Positions 17,033 to 25,876 of a stretch of 64,000 bases of DNA are shown in pieces. The stretch's first letter is position 1. The number at the start of each line of letters is the position of its first letter. Below the pieces are notes generated by a model. It did not search any database. It had not been told where the DNA came from and was given only the letters and a program-made list of their open reading frames with translations. This stretch comes from Clostridiales bacterium (GTDB taxonomy: Bacteria > Bacillota > Clostridia > Oscillospirales > Oscillospiraceae): NCBI GenBank assembly GCA_012719035.1, contig JAAYBD010000026.1, positions 57,641 to 121,640 of the forward strand, in the 5' to 3' direction. The position numbers were made by a program, and so were the translations under genes.

Positions 17033-18169
17033 TTGAATTCGTTTTATCTGCCGACTAAAATACTCATGGGAAAAGACTCTTTAAAAACAGCGCTTGACGG
17101 GAAAAAACGTGTATTTATCGTGACTGACCGTTTCATGCACGAGAGCGGTCGGGTCAGCTATATCACCGACGCAGCTGCCGGCACAGGCGCAGAATACGAT
17201 ATCTTTTCGGATGTGACCCCGGACCCCGACATATCTGTCATTTCAGCGGGTGTAGAAAGGATTTTGGCATTCAAACCCGATGTGCTGATAGCGCTTGGCG
17301 GAGGCTCTCCCATAGACGCCGCCAAATCCATCATGTATTTCGCCGCAAGGCAGTGCGACATGACGGGGTGCGACTTTGCCGCTATCCCAACCACGAGCGG
17401 GACAGGCTCCGAAGTCAGCCGTTTTGCCGTTATAACCGACAGTGAGAAGGGTATTAAATATCCTTTGATCGACGACAAGCTTCTTCCGAATATCGCAGTT
17501 TTAGACCCCTCGCTCGTTGCCAGCCTGCCGCCCGCAGTTACTGCGGATACAGGAATTGATGTCTTTACTCACGCAATAGAGGCTTTTGTCTCCACCGGGC
17601 GGACGGATTTTTCCGATGCAATGGCGGAAAAGTCCATAAAGCTTGTCTACCGCTATCTTCTCAAAACTTACCGCGAACCGGAAAACCTTGAATACAGGCA
17701 AAGGATGCATAATGCCTCATGCTTGGCAGGAGCAGCATTTTCCAACGCGGGATTAGGAATAAACCACAGCATGGCTCATGCTCTCGGCGCAAAATTCCAT
17801 ATACCTCACGGCAGAGCAAACGGGATACTTCTTCCCTATGTGATGAGCTATAATGCCGGCTGCACGAGCAAGCTCACACCTACTGCAAACCGGTATGCCA
17901 AAATAAGCCGCCTGCTTGACCTTGAAACTGCCAGCACAAGGCAGAGCGCACTAAACCTTATACGTACTGCACGTCATTTTATCGAGGAACTTGGTATGCC
18001 CTCTAATATCAAGAGCATCGGAATAAGCGAGAAAGAGTTTGAGGATGTTCTTCCGGAACTTGCGGAAACAGCCCTTGCGGACCGCTGCACAGCGACAAAT
18101 CCGGAGCCGGTGAGCAAAGAAGATATAAGCGATATCTTCCGTAAAGCATGGCTCGGAAAATGGTGGTAA
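17033..18169 (+). CDS. eutG: Iron-containing alcohol dehydrogenase, EutG type
   Basis: 378 residues of the Fe-ADH family. The start is read as TTG 17033 (AGGAAGG 8 bases upstream), giving MNSFYLPTKIL, the usual EutG/PduQ beginning; GTG 17024 and ATG 17027 are too close to the ribosome site. NAD site GGGSPIDAAKSI near 90, metal-ligand region INHSMAHALGAKFHIPHGRANGILLP near 245-270. It should reduce acetaldehyde to ethanol and recycle NADH for the aldehyde dehydrogenase of the microcompartment. It has its own promoter and lies just before the eut leader. The C-terminal half ends normally, so the gene is intact. Confidence 0.88.
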   Translation: MNSFYLPTKILMGKDSLKTALDGKKRVFIVTDRFMHESGRVSYITDAAAGTGAEYDIFSDVTPDPDISVISAGVERILAFKPDVLIALGGGSPIDAAKSIMYFAARQCDMTGCDFAAIPTTSGTGSEVSRFAVITDSEKGIKYPLIDDKLLPNIAVLDPSLVASLPPAVTADTGIDVFTHAIEAFVSTGRTDFSDAMAEKSIKLVYRYLLKTYREPENLEYRQRMHNASCLAGAAFSNAGLGINHSMAHALGAKFHIPHGRANGILLPYVMSYNAGCTSKLTPTANRYAKISRLLDLETASTRQSALNLIRTARHFIEELGMPSNIKSIGISEKEFEDVLPELAETALADRCTATNPEPVSKEDISDIFRKAWLGKWW

Positions 18170-18247
18170 ACGAGCACGCTTTTATGTCTTTTTTCAGGAT
18201 TTTTTAAAAAAAGTTGTTGCTCATAATAAGACATCGAAATAAAATTG

Positions 18248-18276
18248 TTGACGAATAGAATTAATTGTGATAGTAT
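18248..18276 (+). promoter_or_regulatory. Promoter for the eut operon
   Basis: TTGACG (18248-18253) and TAGTAT (18271-18276) with a 17-base spacer. Transcription would begin near 18283, giving a leader of about 210 bases that contains the terminator at 18388-18421. Confidence 0.55.
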
Positions 18277-18344
18277 TTTGTCGAAATGAGCAGAAAGAGG
18301 AGCGTTGATCCTAACTTATTTAGCAAATATTACAACTTATTGAT

Positions 18345-18421
18345 TTGGGTGCGATGTAGTGCTCAGATTCTGCGGTAACAGCGGTGAAGCTTCCGAGGCT
18401 CGTTCCTTGGTGGCTTTTTTT
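18345..18421 (+). promoter_or_regulatory. eutS leader: intrinsic terminator with candidate EutV antitermination hairpin
   Basis: An 11-base imperfect stem (18388-18398 with 18405-18415) and 6-base loop is followed by a run of six to seven T, an intrinsic terminator inside the eut leader. Upstream, 18345-18352 pairs with 18359-18366 (with wobbles) around the hexaloop GATGTA. A weak three-pair stem with hexaloop GGTGAA (18380-18391) overlaps the 5' arm of the terminator, the geometry expected for ANTAR-regulated leaders. The loops carry G at position 4 but G rather than A at position 1, so the ANTAR assignment is tentative; the terminator is clear. Confidence 0.6.
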
Positions 18422-18491
18422 GCTTATTTGGCTTCTTTTACACATTCTACTCATTATTTTTTAAAGGCTTACTTATCAGGGGGTGCGCGGC

Positions 18492-18842
18492 TTGGACGAA
18501 TTTGGCGATAAGAAAAGAATAATTCAGGAATTTGTTCCGGGAAAGCAAGTTACGCTTGCCCATGTAATTGCAAATCCCGATGAAAACCTTTATGCAAAGC
18601 TGGGACTTATAGAAATCGGAGGAGCAATAGGTATATTTACTATAACGCCAAGTGAAGCGGCAATAATAGCAGCAGATGTGGTTACAAAGGCCGCTGATGT
18701 AAAAATTGGTTTTATAGATAGATTCAACGGGTCTCTGGTCATTACGGGAGACGTTTCAGGCGTACAGGAGGCGCTCAAGCGAGTAATGGAAGTTCTCTGC
18801 GGTATGATGGGATTTTCCGGTGCTCCTATAACTAAGACATAA
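18492..18842 (+). CDS. eutS: Microcompartment shell protein EutS
   Basis: 116 residues, a single permuted BMC domain. The sequence [21 protein letters not shown] and the later [30 protein letters not shown] match the EutS/PduU family, which forms bent hexameric shell tiles. The start is TTG 18492, with AGGGGG 8 bases upstream; an in-frame GTG at 18483 abuts the ribosome site. Acidic and basic residues (DEFGDKK) precede the canonical start by a few positions. First structural gene behind the leader terminator. eutP begins 1 base after its stop. Confidence 0.92.
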   Translation: MDEFGDKKRIIQEFVPGKQVTLAHVIANPDENLYAKLGLIEIGGAIGIFTITPSEAAIIAADVVTKAADVKIGFIDRFNGSLVITGDVSGVQEALKRVMEVLCGMMGFSGAPITKT

Positions 18843-18843
18843 T

Positions 18844-19290
18844 ATGGATAAAAGAAAAAAACGCATAATTTTGATTGGAAGGTCTTCTGCAGGGAAAACT
18901 ACACTGTGCCAGTACATCAGCAACGAGGCGCTGAGATATCATAAAACGCAGACAGTTGAAGTAGTCAACAAAACCATGATCGATACTCCGGGTGAATATC
19001 TGGAGCGCAATAACTACCGTGGAGCGCTGCAAGTAAGTTCCATCGACGCGGATGTCATAGTATTGGTTCAGGATTCCACAGAGGACGGCAGCATGTTTCC
19101 TCCGGCATATGCAAGCTCTTTCGCCAAGCCTGTTATCGGCGTGGTGACGAAAAGCGATTTGGCTGATGAGCGGCAAATCGAACGCTCTATAATCTATTTA
19201 AAAAATGCCGGGGCAACTGATATTTTTATTACGAGCAGCGTTGAAGGCAGCGGGTTTGAAGGCCTTTTGAAGTACCTGAACTATGATTGA
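18844..19290 (+). CDS. eutP: EutP GTPase-like / acetate kinase
   Basis: 148 residues with a Walker A motif GRSSAGKTTL (residues 9-18), DTPGEYLER switch region and VTKSDL in the nucleotide-base position. EutP/PduV are Ras-like P-loop proteins associated with microcompartments; EutP was reported to have acetate kinase activity. The length and order (directly after eutS) are those of Firmicute eut operons. There is no separate strong ribosome site: the start lies 1 base beyond the eutS stop, so translation is probably coupled. Confidence 0.9.
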   Translation: MDKRKKRIILIGRSSAGKTTLCQYISNEALRYHKTQTVEVVNKTMIDTPGEYLERNNYRGALQVSSIDADVIVLVQDSTEDGSMFPPAYASSFAKPVIGVVTKSDLADERQIERSIIYLKNAGATDIFITSSVEGSGFEGLLKYLNYD

Positions 19291-19331
19291 TCTGTTCTTC
19301 TGTTGCGCACGATGCAGAAAGTAGGTACAGT

Positions 19332-19922
19332 ATGGAAAGAAATGGTATTCGCGTAGTTATAGCAGACGATGAGCCAATTACAAGAATGGACATCAAGGAA
19401 ATGCTGGAGAGCGTGGGATATAAGGTGATACAGGAAGCGGCAGACGGTTTTGATGCTGTGGAAGCCTGTAAAAAGCTTCACCCCGATCTGGTCCTTATGG
19501 ATATAAAAATGCCCCTTCTTGATGGATTTGCGGCGGCACGTATCATAAACGACGAGCTGCTTGCCGACACCATTATAATCCTTACCGCATACAGCGACCA
19601 AAATTTTGTTGAACAGGCTAAGGCCGTCGGAGCGGACGGATACCTTGTCAAGCCGATCGAAGAAAGAGCGCTTATTCCGAGCATCGAGCTCGCAATGTCA
19701 CGCAGCGCGGAAATGAAACGTCTCCGCATAGACATACAGAAGGCAAATGACCGGCTGGAAAACCGCGTGCTTATCGAAAAGGCAAAGGGCAGGATAATGG
19801 CGGAAAACAATATGACAGAACAGGAAGCATACGACTATATCAGAAAGCTTTCACTCGAAAAGGCTGTTTCCATGAGAAGAGTTGCGGAAATAATTTTGGT
19901 TCAGCTCGGAGAGTCTAAATGA
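19332..19922 (+). CDS. eutV: Response regulator EutV with ANTAR RNA-binding output domain
   Basis: 196 residues: receiver domain with Asp12-Asp13 and phosphoacceptor Asp57 (VLMDIKMP), Lys of LVKPIEE, a coiled linker, and a C-terminal ANTAR domain (about 135-192) with KAKGRIMAENNMTEQEAYDYIRKLSLEKAVSMRRVA. ANTAR proteins bind paired hairpins in leader RNA and prevent terminator formation. It overlaps eutW by 4 bases. ATG 19332 is preferred as it begins RVVIADDEP at the normal distance; a longer in-frame start at 19287 lies in the end of eutP. Targets are most likely the terminators before eutS and eutA. Confidence 0.93.
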   Translation: MERNGIRVVIADDEPITRMDIKEMLESVGYKVIQEAADGFDAVEACKKLHPDLVLMDIKMPLLDGFAAARIINDELLADTIIILTAYSDQNFVEQAKAVGADGYLVKPIEERALIPSIELAMSRSAEMKRLRIDIQKANDRLENRVLIEKAKGRIMAENNMTEQEAYDYIRKLSLEKAVSMRRVAEIILVQLGESK

Positions 19923-21349
19923 TGAAAGACACTATCTATCAACTGTGTAAAAAGCACACAGATTTGTCTGAGGAGGAAATCATTTCTATCCAAGGAATGT
20001 GCGCCGTACTCCAGACTATTGCAAATCTTGAGGATGCCGATGTTTTTGTAGATTGTCCCTGCGCAGAGGGCAGAGATGCAGTTGTCGTTGCCGAAGCCAA
20101 GCCCGAGGGAGTGCCGTCATCATATAAAAAGACGGTTGTAGGTCTTATGGCAAAGCCTGAAAATGAACCTGCAGTCGCACGTTCGCTGAGTCTGGGCGTT
20201 GCAACGAAGCAGATGAAGGCAACAACACAGGAAAACACCCACGTTATCCAAACGGTTGAGCCCATTAAAAACGGAAACCGCGTCATCGGCGTTCTCATAT
20301 GCGAAAAAAGGCTTAATGAAAGGCGGCCATCTTCGGAGCGGCTTCATTTTTCCAAAGAAGGATATGAAAAGATTGCAAATGTGCTCAGTCACATGAATGC
20401 CGACAGCAGCTGGCTCACAGAGTGCATCGATGAGGCTCTGCTTCTGGTTGATAAAAACGGGATTGTAACATACCGCAACACGCTCGCCCGAAATATGTAC
20501 AAAAAGCTCGGTTACATGGAGGATCCCCTCGGCGCCAATTTTGAATATTTCCGGCTTATTCCTCCGCCGGCGGACGAGAACGAATACGGCAACTTCTCAT
20601 CGGTCGAGACTATGGTGGGAAAGTATTATCTGGATGTCAAGCGTGTCGCAATGAACTCTTCGGAAACGGATTATGCGGTCATCATCCGGGATATCACATG
20701 GAAAAAAGAGCACGAAAAGCAGCTTATTCTTAAATCTGTAGCAATAAAGGAAATGCATCATCGTGTAAAAAACAACCTGCAGACGATAGCCTCTCTGCTA
20801 AGACTTCAAGCTCGGCGAACCGACAACGAGGAAACGCGGCGGGAGCTTTCCGAAAGCATGAATCGCATCCTTTCAATAGCCACTACCCACGAGCTGCTCG
20901 CAAGGAGCGGCGTCGATCAAGTCAATTTGAGCGAAGTAATATACACAATCAAAAACAGCACGCTGCGCTACTTTACCCGCCCCGGTTTTGCCGTAAACGT
21001 GAAATATGAGGGCGACAATCTGATGGTTGATTCCGATGTGGCTACAGCAGTTGCACTTATTATTACAGAGCTTTTGCAAAACTCCCTGAAATACGCTTTT
21101 GAAGGGCGCAGCGAGGGGCAGGTACGCATAATACTAAAACCAAGTGAAATCAGTTCGACTATCCAGGTAATAGACGACGGATGCGGATTCGATGTTAAGA
21201 ATACGGACCAGAGTCTGGGAATGTCCATCGTGACTTCACTTGTAAAGGACAAGCTAAGAGGCAGCCTCTCAATCGAATCCGGTCCTCAGGGGACTTCAGT
21301 CACTTTCGACTTTAACAATCAGACAATTGATATTGCCGGCGTAACGTAG
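19919..21349 (+). CDS. eutW: Soluble sensor histidine kinase EutW
   Basis: 476 residues without membrane segments. The N-terminal 150 residues form the sensor domain found in EutW-like kinases, followed by a PAS-like region (about 165-260), a HisKA_2-type phosphoacceptor (KEMHHRVKNNLQTIASLL, His about residue 279) and a HATPase domain with ELLQNSLKYAF, IDDGCGFD and GTSVTFDF. EutW is autophosphorylated in response to ethanolamine and phosphorylates EutV. Start overlaps the eutV stop (ATGA). The stop codon lies inside a hairpin with loop AACGTA that may be an EutV binding site for the eutA leader. Confidence 0.92.
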   Translation: MMKDTIYQLCKKHTDLSEEEIISIQGMCAVLQTIANLEDADVFVDCPCAEGRDAVVVAEAKPEGVPSSYKKTVVGLMAKPENEPAVARSLSLGVATKQMKATTQENTHVIQTVEPIKNGNRVIGVLICEKRLNERRPSSERLHFSKEGYEKIANVLSHMNADSSWLTECIDEALLLVDKNGIVTYRNTLARNMYKKLGYMEDPLGANFEYFRLIPPPADENEYGNFSSVETMVGKYYLDVKRVAMNSSETDYAVIIRDITWKKEHEKQLILKSVAIKEMHHRVKNNLQTIASLLRLQARRTDNEETRRELSESMNRILSIATTHELLARSGVDQVNLSEVIYTIKNSTLRYFTRPGFAVNVKYEGDNLMVDSDVATAVALIITELLQNSLKYAFEGRSEGQVRIILKPSEISSTIQVIDDGCGFDVKNTDQSLGMSIVTSLVKDKLRGSLSIESGPQGTSVTFDFNNQTIDIAGVT

Positions 21350-21423
21350 CGTCGTGCAATGAACCAAGGCGACGCAAGCCTCGGTACAGGAGATAATCCT
21401 GTGCTGGGGCTTGCGCGTTTTTT
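21338..21423 (+). promoter_or_regulatory. eutA leader: ANTAR-type hairpin and intrinsic terminator
   Basis: GGCGT and GCGTC (21338-21342/21349-21353) pair around hexaloop AACGTA, with A at position 1 and G at position 4, the signature of ANTAR targets. Downstream, 21373-21380 pairs with 21408-21415 and an inner stem closes GTACAGG with CCTGTGC; six T follow. AGGC/GCCT around GACGCAA (21367-21381) could be the second hairpin, overlapping the terminator arm, though its loop is 7 bases. Position between eutW and eutA matches EutV-controlled terminators of other Firmicutes. Confidence 0.65.
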
Positions 21424-21438
21424 ATGGAGATGGTAGGT

Positions 21439-22869
21439 ATGCATGAAGAAATTTTAAGCGTTGGTGTAGACATCGGAACTTCGACAACACAACTTGTGTT
21501 CAGCCGCCTTGTTATTGAAAATCAGGCATCGAGCTTCACTGTTCCGCGAATAAACATTGTGGAAAAAATCGTGGAATACCGCAGCGATATCTATATGACA
21601 CCTCTGAAATCGCCTGCGGAGATCGATGCGGATAAGGTCAAACAAATCGTTCAGAACGAGTACAGCAAGGCTGGACGGCATCCCAAGGATATCAGCACCG
21701 GAGCCGTTATCATTACCGGAGAGACTGCCCGCAAGGAAAACGCCAACGAAGTGCTCTCGGCGCTGAGCGATATGGCGGGAGACTTTGTCGTTGCCACTGC
21801 AGGTCCCGACCTTGAGTCCGTTCTGGCAGCCAGAGGTGCGGGAGCCGACACTCATTCCAAACAGCGCCGAGCGGTTGTTGCCAATCTGGACGTCGGCGGC
21901 GGCACGACAAATATAGGAGTTTATGATAACGGGCGGCTCGCCGGCGTGTGCTGCCTCGACATCGGCGGCAGACTTATAAAAGTTGAAAACGGACTGATAA
22001 CATACGTTTTCCCAAAAATCTCCGCTTTGGCGAAGAAAAACGGCATAAGCATTAATACCGGAGACCGCGCAGACCTGCAAACCCTTTCACGTATATGTGA
22101 ATTGATGGCGGCACAGCTTGCGCAGGCAATAGAATGCAGTCCCAAGGACGATATCCACAGCAGTCTTTATACCAATAACGGCAAGCCCCTCCCGCAGGGA
22201 TTGAACATAAACGCCATTACATATTCAGGCGGAGTCGCCGACTGTGTATACGGGCAGCCCGATGAAAACTGGCTGCGTTACGGCGATGTAGGCGTCCTTT
22301 TAGGCGATGCCATACGGAAAAACAGGGATTTGTCCAAGGTCGAGCTTTTGCCGGCGGCTGAAACCATTCGCGCCACCGTTGTCGGCGCAGGAACCCATAC
22401 GACCGAGATAAGCGGCAGTACGATTTCATATGACCGCAGTCTGCTGCCCATAAAAAACGTACCTATCCTTAGAATCTCCGAGGAGGAAGAGCGGTCACTT
22501 GAAACAATAGAAGCATCTATCCGCACACAGCTTCCCCTCTATAAAACGGAGGGAAAGCCGGAGCAGGTCGCAATCGCGTTTACCGGAATCGGGAGAACCG
22601 GTTTCAACGATATTCAAGCTTTAGCCGGCGCAGTTATAAGAGGGGCTCAGGAGGTGATAAACGGCCCATTTCCGCTGTTGCTGGTAATTGAAAAAGACAT
22701 AGCAAAAGCACTGGGACACGCTATCAAGGTTCAGCTTGAAGGCAAGAAAGACGTTATATGCATCGACGGTATCGCAACTCTCGGCGGCGATTATATCGAC
22801 GTTGGAGAACCGATCGGGGCAGGAAGCGTGCTTCCGGTGGTGGTAAAAACACTCATATTCAATTCCTAA
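21439..22869 (+). CDS. eutA: EutA, reactivating factor for ethanolamine ammonia-lyase
   Basis: 476 residues of the actin/Hsp70-like ATPase fold, with the phosphate-binding segments SVGVDIGTSTTQLVFSRL at the N-terminus and NLDVGGGTTNIGVY near residue 155. EutA exchanges damaged cobalamin for fresh adenosylcobalamin on EutBC in an ATP-dependent way. ATG 21439 gives the canonical MHEEILSVGVDIGTS start and has GGAG 9 bases upstream; ATG 21424 lies in the terminator T-run. Preceded by the regulated leader; eutB follows 25 bases later. Confidence 0.93.
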   Translation: MHEEILSVGVDIGTSTTQLVFSRLVIENQASSFTVPRINIVEKIVEYRSDIYMTPLKSPAEIDADKVKQIVQNEYSKAGRHPKDISTGAVIITGETARKENANEVLSALSDMAGDFVVATAGPDLESVLAARGAGADTHSKQRRAVVANLDVGGGTTNIGVYDNGRLAGVCCLDIGGRLIKVENGLITYVFPKISALAKKNGISINTGDRADLQTLSRICELMAAQLAQAIECSPKDDIHSSLYTNNGKPLPQGLNINAITYSGGVADCVYGQPDENWLRYGDVGVLLGDAIRKNRDLSKVELLPAAETIRATVVGAGTHTTEISGSTISYDRSLLPIKNVPILRISEEEERSLETIEASIRTQLPLYKTEGKPEQVAIAFTGIGRTGFNDIQALAGAVIRGAQEVINGPFPLLLVIEKDIAKALGHAIKVQLEGKKDVICIDGIATLGGDYIDVGEPIGAGSVLPVVVKTLIFNS

Positions 22870-22894
22870 CAAAAAATGAGAGGTGAAGAGCAGT

Positions 22895-24265
22895 ATGATC
22901 CTAAAAACCAAACTATTTGGTCATGTTTACGAGTTCAAATCGATCAGAGAAGTAATGGCCAAAGCGAACGAGGAGAAGTCCGGCGACAAGCTTGCCGGAA
23001 TCGCAGCCGAAAGCGCTGAAGAGCGCGTGGCCGCGAAAGTAGTTCTTTCACACTTGACTCTGAATGACATCCGTAACTGCCCCGCCGTCCCCTATGAGGA
23101 GGACGAGGTTACCCGTATCATTCAGGACTCTGTGAACGAAACCATCTTCAATCAGTTCAAGAACATGACAGTGGCGGAGTTCCGTGAATGGCTGCTGGAC
23201 GAAAAGACGGATTCGGCTATGATCCGCAGGGCTTCCCGCGGTATTACGAGTGAAATCGTAGCTGCGGTCTGCAAGCTGATGAGCAATCTCGACCTCATCT
23301 ATGCCGCCAAAAAGATGCGTGTTTCGGCACACTGCAACACAACCATCGGACTTCCGGGAACCTTTTCCGCCAGACTTCAGCCGAACCATACCACGGACGA
23401 TCCCAAAGGAATCGTTGCATCGGTCATGGAAGGGCTGTCACTCGGCTGCGGCGACGCCGTAATCGGAATAAACCCTGTTGATGATTCCGCCGAAAGCGTA
23501 GCCCGTCTGCTGAAAACTCTTGACGAGTTTAAAAACAAGTGGGAAGTACCCACCCAGATCTGCGTACTTGCACACGTAACTACACAGACGGAAGCCGCCA
23601 ACAAGTTCGGCGCTCCGCTTGATCTGATGTTCCAGTCCATTGCCGGTTCACAGAAAGGCAACGAGGCCTTCGGTCTGACGGCAAAGATGCTTGACGAAGG
23701 CAAGGCAACTATGCTCAGCCGGGGAACCTGCACAGGTCCGAATGTCATGTACTTTGAAACCGGACAAGGCTCCGAGCTTTCCTCTGAAGCACACCATGGC
23801 TGGGATCAGGTAACCATGGAAGCCCGCTGCTACGGCTTTGCAAAGAGATATGAGCCTTTCCTCGTCAACACCGTTGTCGGATTTATCGGACCCGAGTACC
23901 TGTATGATTCAAAGCAGGTAATCCGCGCCGGTCTGGAGGATCACTTTATGGGCAAGCTCACAGGCATCCCTATGGGCTGTGATGCCTGCTACACAAACCA
24001 CATGAAGGCGGACCAGAACGACATAGAGAACCTTGCTACACTTCTGGTTGCCGCCGGATGCAACTACATCATGGGCGTTCCTCAGGGTGACGACTGCATG
24101 CTGATGTATCAGTGCACCGGCTTCCACGAGGCGGCTGCCCTGCGTGAAGTTTTCGGTCTGCGTCCCATACACGAGTTTGATATGTGGCTGGAAAAGATGG
24201 GATTTTCGGAGAACGGGAAGCTGACCCCCAAGGCAGGCGATGCGTCCGTATTCCTGAGCAGATAA
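22895..24265 (+). CDS. eutB: Ethanolamine ammonia-lyase large subunit EutB
   Basis: 456 residues, close to the 453 of the enterobacterial protein and recognisable through its whole length (start MILKTKLFGHVYEFKSIREV, internal NTTIGLPGTFSARLQPNHTTDDP, FQSIAGSQKGNEAFG, GMGCDACYTNHMKAD-like region). It is the TIM-barrel subunit binding ethanolamine in the AdoCbl-dependent reaction ethanolamine to acetaldehyde plus ammonia. ATG 22895 has GAGGTGA 8 bases upstream; the in-frame ATG 22883 lacks one. Works with EutC, encoded 18 bases downstream, inside the shell. Confidence 0.96.
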   Translation: MILKTKLFGHVYEFKSIREVMAKANEEKSGDKLAGIAAESAEERVAAKVVLSHLTLNDIRNCPAVPYEEDEVTRIIQDSVNETIFNQFKNMTVAEFREWLLDEKTDSAMIRRASRGITSEIVAAVCKLMSNLDLIYAAKKMRVSAHCNTTIGLPGTFSARLQPNHTTDDPKGIVASVMEGLSLGCGDAVIGINPVDDSAESVARLLKTLDEFKNKWEVPTQICVLAHVTTQTEAANKFGAPLDLMFQSIAGSQKGNEAFGLTAKMLDEGKATMLSRGTCTGPNVMYFETGQGSELSSEAHHGWDQVTMEARCYGFAKRYEPFLVNTVVGFIGPEYLYDSKQVIRAGLEDHFMGKLTGIPMGCDACYTNHMKADQNDIENLATLLVAAGCNYIMGVPQGDDCMLMYQCTGFHEAAALREVFGLRPIHEFDMWLEKMGFSENGKLTPKAGDASVFLSR

Positions 24266-24283
24266 GAAAGGAGGTATAGGTTT

Positions 24284-25180
24284 ATGGAAAAGGATCTTAA
24301 AACGATCATTGAACAAGTGCTGAGGGAAATGAACATAACCCCCGATTCCGTAGTGTCCGCGGCAGTAGCCGCAGCGATCCCCTCTTCTGGAAGTGAAAGC
24401 TGCTCTGTTATAGAGGACGGAATTATCCCCGATGTCACCGAAGTAGACATCAGAACACAGTATCTGGTAAAAACCCCCGAAAACAAGGAGGCATATGCAG
24501 AACTGAAAGCCTATGCACCCTGCCGTTTGGGCATTGGCAAGGCAGGTGCACGCTATAAAACAGACCCCGCGCTTCAGTTCCGTGCCGCACACTCCGCCGC
24601 ACAGGACGCCGTGTTCAGCGATGTGGATCAGGATTTCGTCGACAGAATGGGGCTGTTTACCGTACAGTCTCAGTGTGACAGCAAGGACATCTATCTGACT
24701 CGTCCGGATCTTGGGCGTAAGCTGTCCGATGAAGCCGTTGCCGTCATAAAAGAAAAGTGCGCTAAAAATCCCACCGTTCAAATATACGTATCCGACGGAC
24801 TTTCCTCCGCAGCAGTGGCAGGAAACATAGCTGACCTTTTGCCCGGCATTTTGCAGGGACTCCAAAGCTATAACATCAACGTCGGCACGCCGTTTTTCGT
24901 GAAATACGGGCGCGTAGGCGCAATGGATCAGATTTCCGAACTGACCGGTGCGGAGGTAACCTGCGTCCTCATCGGAGAGCGCCCCGGACTGATTACGGCA
25001 GAATCGATGTCGGCGTATATCGCATATAAAGCAACCGTAGGTATGCCTGAGGCCCGCAGAACGGTCGTGTCCAACATACACAAAGCCGGTACTGTGCCTG
25101 TCGAAGCGGGCGCACATATCGCGGAAATCATCAAAATCATGCTGGAACGCAAAGCCAGCGGTACTGACCTTAAACTATAA
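24284..25180 (+). CDS. eutC: Ethanolamine ammonia-lyase small subunit EutC
   Basis: 298 residues. The N-terminal amphipathic helix (KDLKTIIEQVLREMN) followed by a flexible Ser/Ala-rich linker (about 20-45) is the signal that targets EutBC to the microcompartment lumen. The catalytic domain starts near RTQYLVKTPEN and contains RLGIGKAGARYKT, SDGLSSAAV and LIGERPGLITAESMSAYIAYKAT, which form the cobalamin-binding fold. Ribosome site AGGAGG. It pairs with EutB upstream. Confidence 0.96.
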   Translation: MEKDLKTIIEQVLREMNITPDSVVSAAVAAAIPSSGSESCSVIEDGIIPDVTEVDIRTQYLVKTPENKEAYAELKAYAPCRLGIGKAGARYKTDPALQFRAAHSAAQDAVFSDVDQDFVDRMGLFTVQSQCDSKDIYLTRPDLGRKLSDEAVAVIKEKCAKNPTVQIYVSDGLSSAAVAGNIADLLPGILQGLQSYNINVGTPFFVKYGRVGAMDQISELTGAEVTCVLIGERPGLITAESMSAYIAYKATVGMPEARRTVVSNIHKAGTVPVEAGAHIAEIIKIMLERKASGTDLKL

Positions 25181-25194
25181 AGGGAGGAATAGTA

Positions 25195-25845
25195 ATGAAA
25201 AGAGATCCATTGCCCGCATCCGTGCTTGCAACAAAAATCATCCCAAATGTCGATCCCGGGCTTGCTAAGGAGCTGGGACTTGCACCCGATCAAAAATCAC
25301 TTGCTCTTATAACCTCTGACTGCGATGACGTTACCTACACAGCGCTGGACGAGGCTACCAAGAAAGCCGATGTAAAAGTCGTATATGCAAAGAGCTTCTA
25401 CGGCGGAGCTGCAAATGCCAACACCAAGCTTGCCGGAGAAATCATCGGCATCCTTGCGGGGCCAAATCCTGCGGAAGTCAAGGCCGGTCTTGCCGCCTGC
25501 GTCGATACAATCGAAAATGTCGCTCACTTTATTTCCGCGAACGACGACAACAGCATCTGCTATTATGCGCATTGCATATCAAGGACAGGCTCATACCTTT
25601 CCGCGGGCGCAGGCATTGCCGAGGGCGAGGCTCTTGCTTATCTGATAGCTCCTCCTCTTGAAGCTATGTACGGCATTGATGCCGCACTGAAAGCAGCTGA
25701 TGTGAAGATGTGCGTTTTGTATGCACCTCCCTCTGAAACAAACTTCGGCGGAGCTCTTCTCACCGGCAGCCAGTCAGCCTGCAAATCTGCCTGCGAAGCG
25801 TTTGCGGCAGCAGTAGAATTTGTCGCGGACAATCCCAAAGTATAA
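25195..25845 (+). CDS. eutL: Tandem-BMC trimeric shell protein EutL
   Basis: 216 residues made of two permuted BMC domains, starting KRDPLPASVLATKIIPNVDPGLAKELGL as in enterobacterial EutL, with CYYAHCISRTGSYLS in the middle and LLTGSQSACKSACEAF near the C-terminus. EutL trimers have a gated central pore thought to pass large cofactors such as cobalamin. Length equals the family norm. Ribosome site GGGAGGAATAG. Confidence 0.95.
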   Translation: MKRDPLPASVLATKIIPNVDPGLAKELGLAPDQKSLALITSDCDDVTYTALDEATKKADVKVVYAKSFYGGAANANTKLAGEIIGILAGPNPAEVKAGLAACVDTIENVAHFISANDDNSICYYAHCISRTGSYLSAGAGIAEGEALAYLIAPPLEAMYGIDAALKAADVKMCVLYAPPSETNFGGALLTGSQSACKSACEAFAAAVEFVADNPKV

Positions 25846-25876
25846 ACAATAACTTCTCAATTCAAGGAGGTACAAT

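Noticed and set aside
23909..25117. A 402-codon open frame on the minus strand across eutB and eutC
   Set aside because: It lies opposite two strongly conserved enzyme genes, has a composition of histidine and cysteine rich peptides typical of shadow frames, and no ribosome site or family motif.
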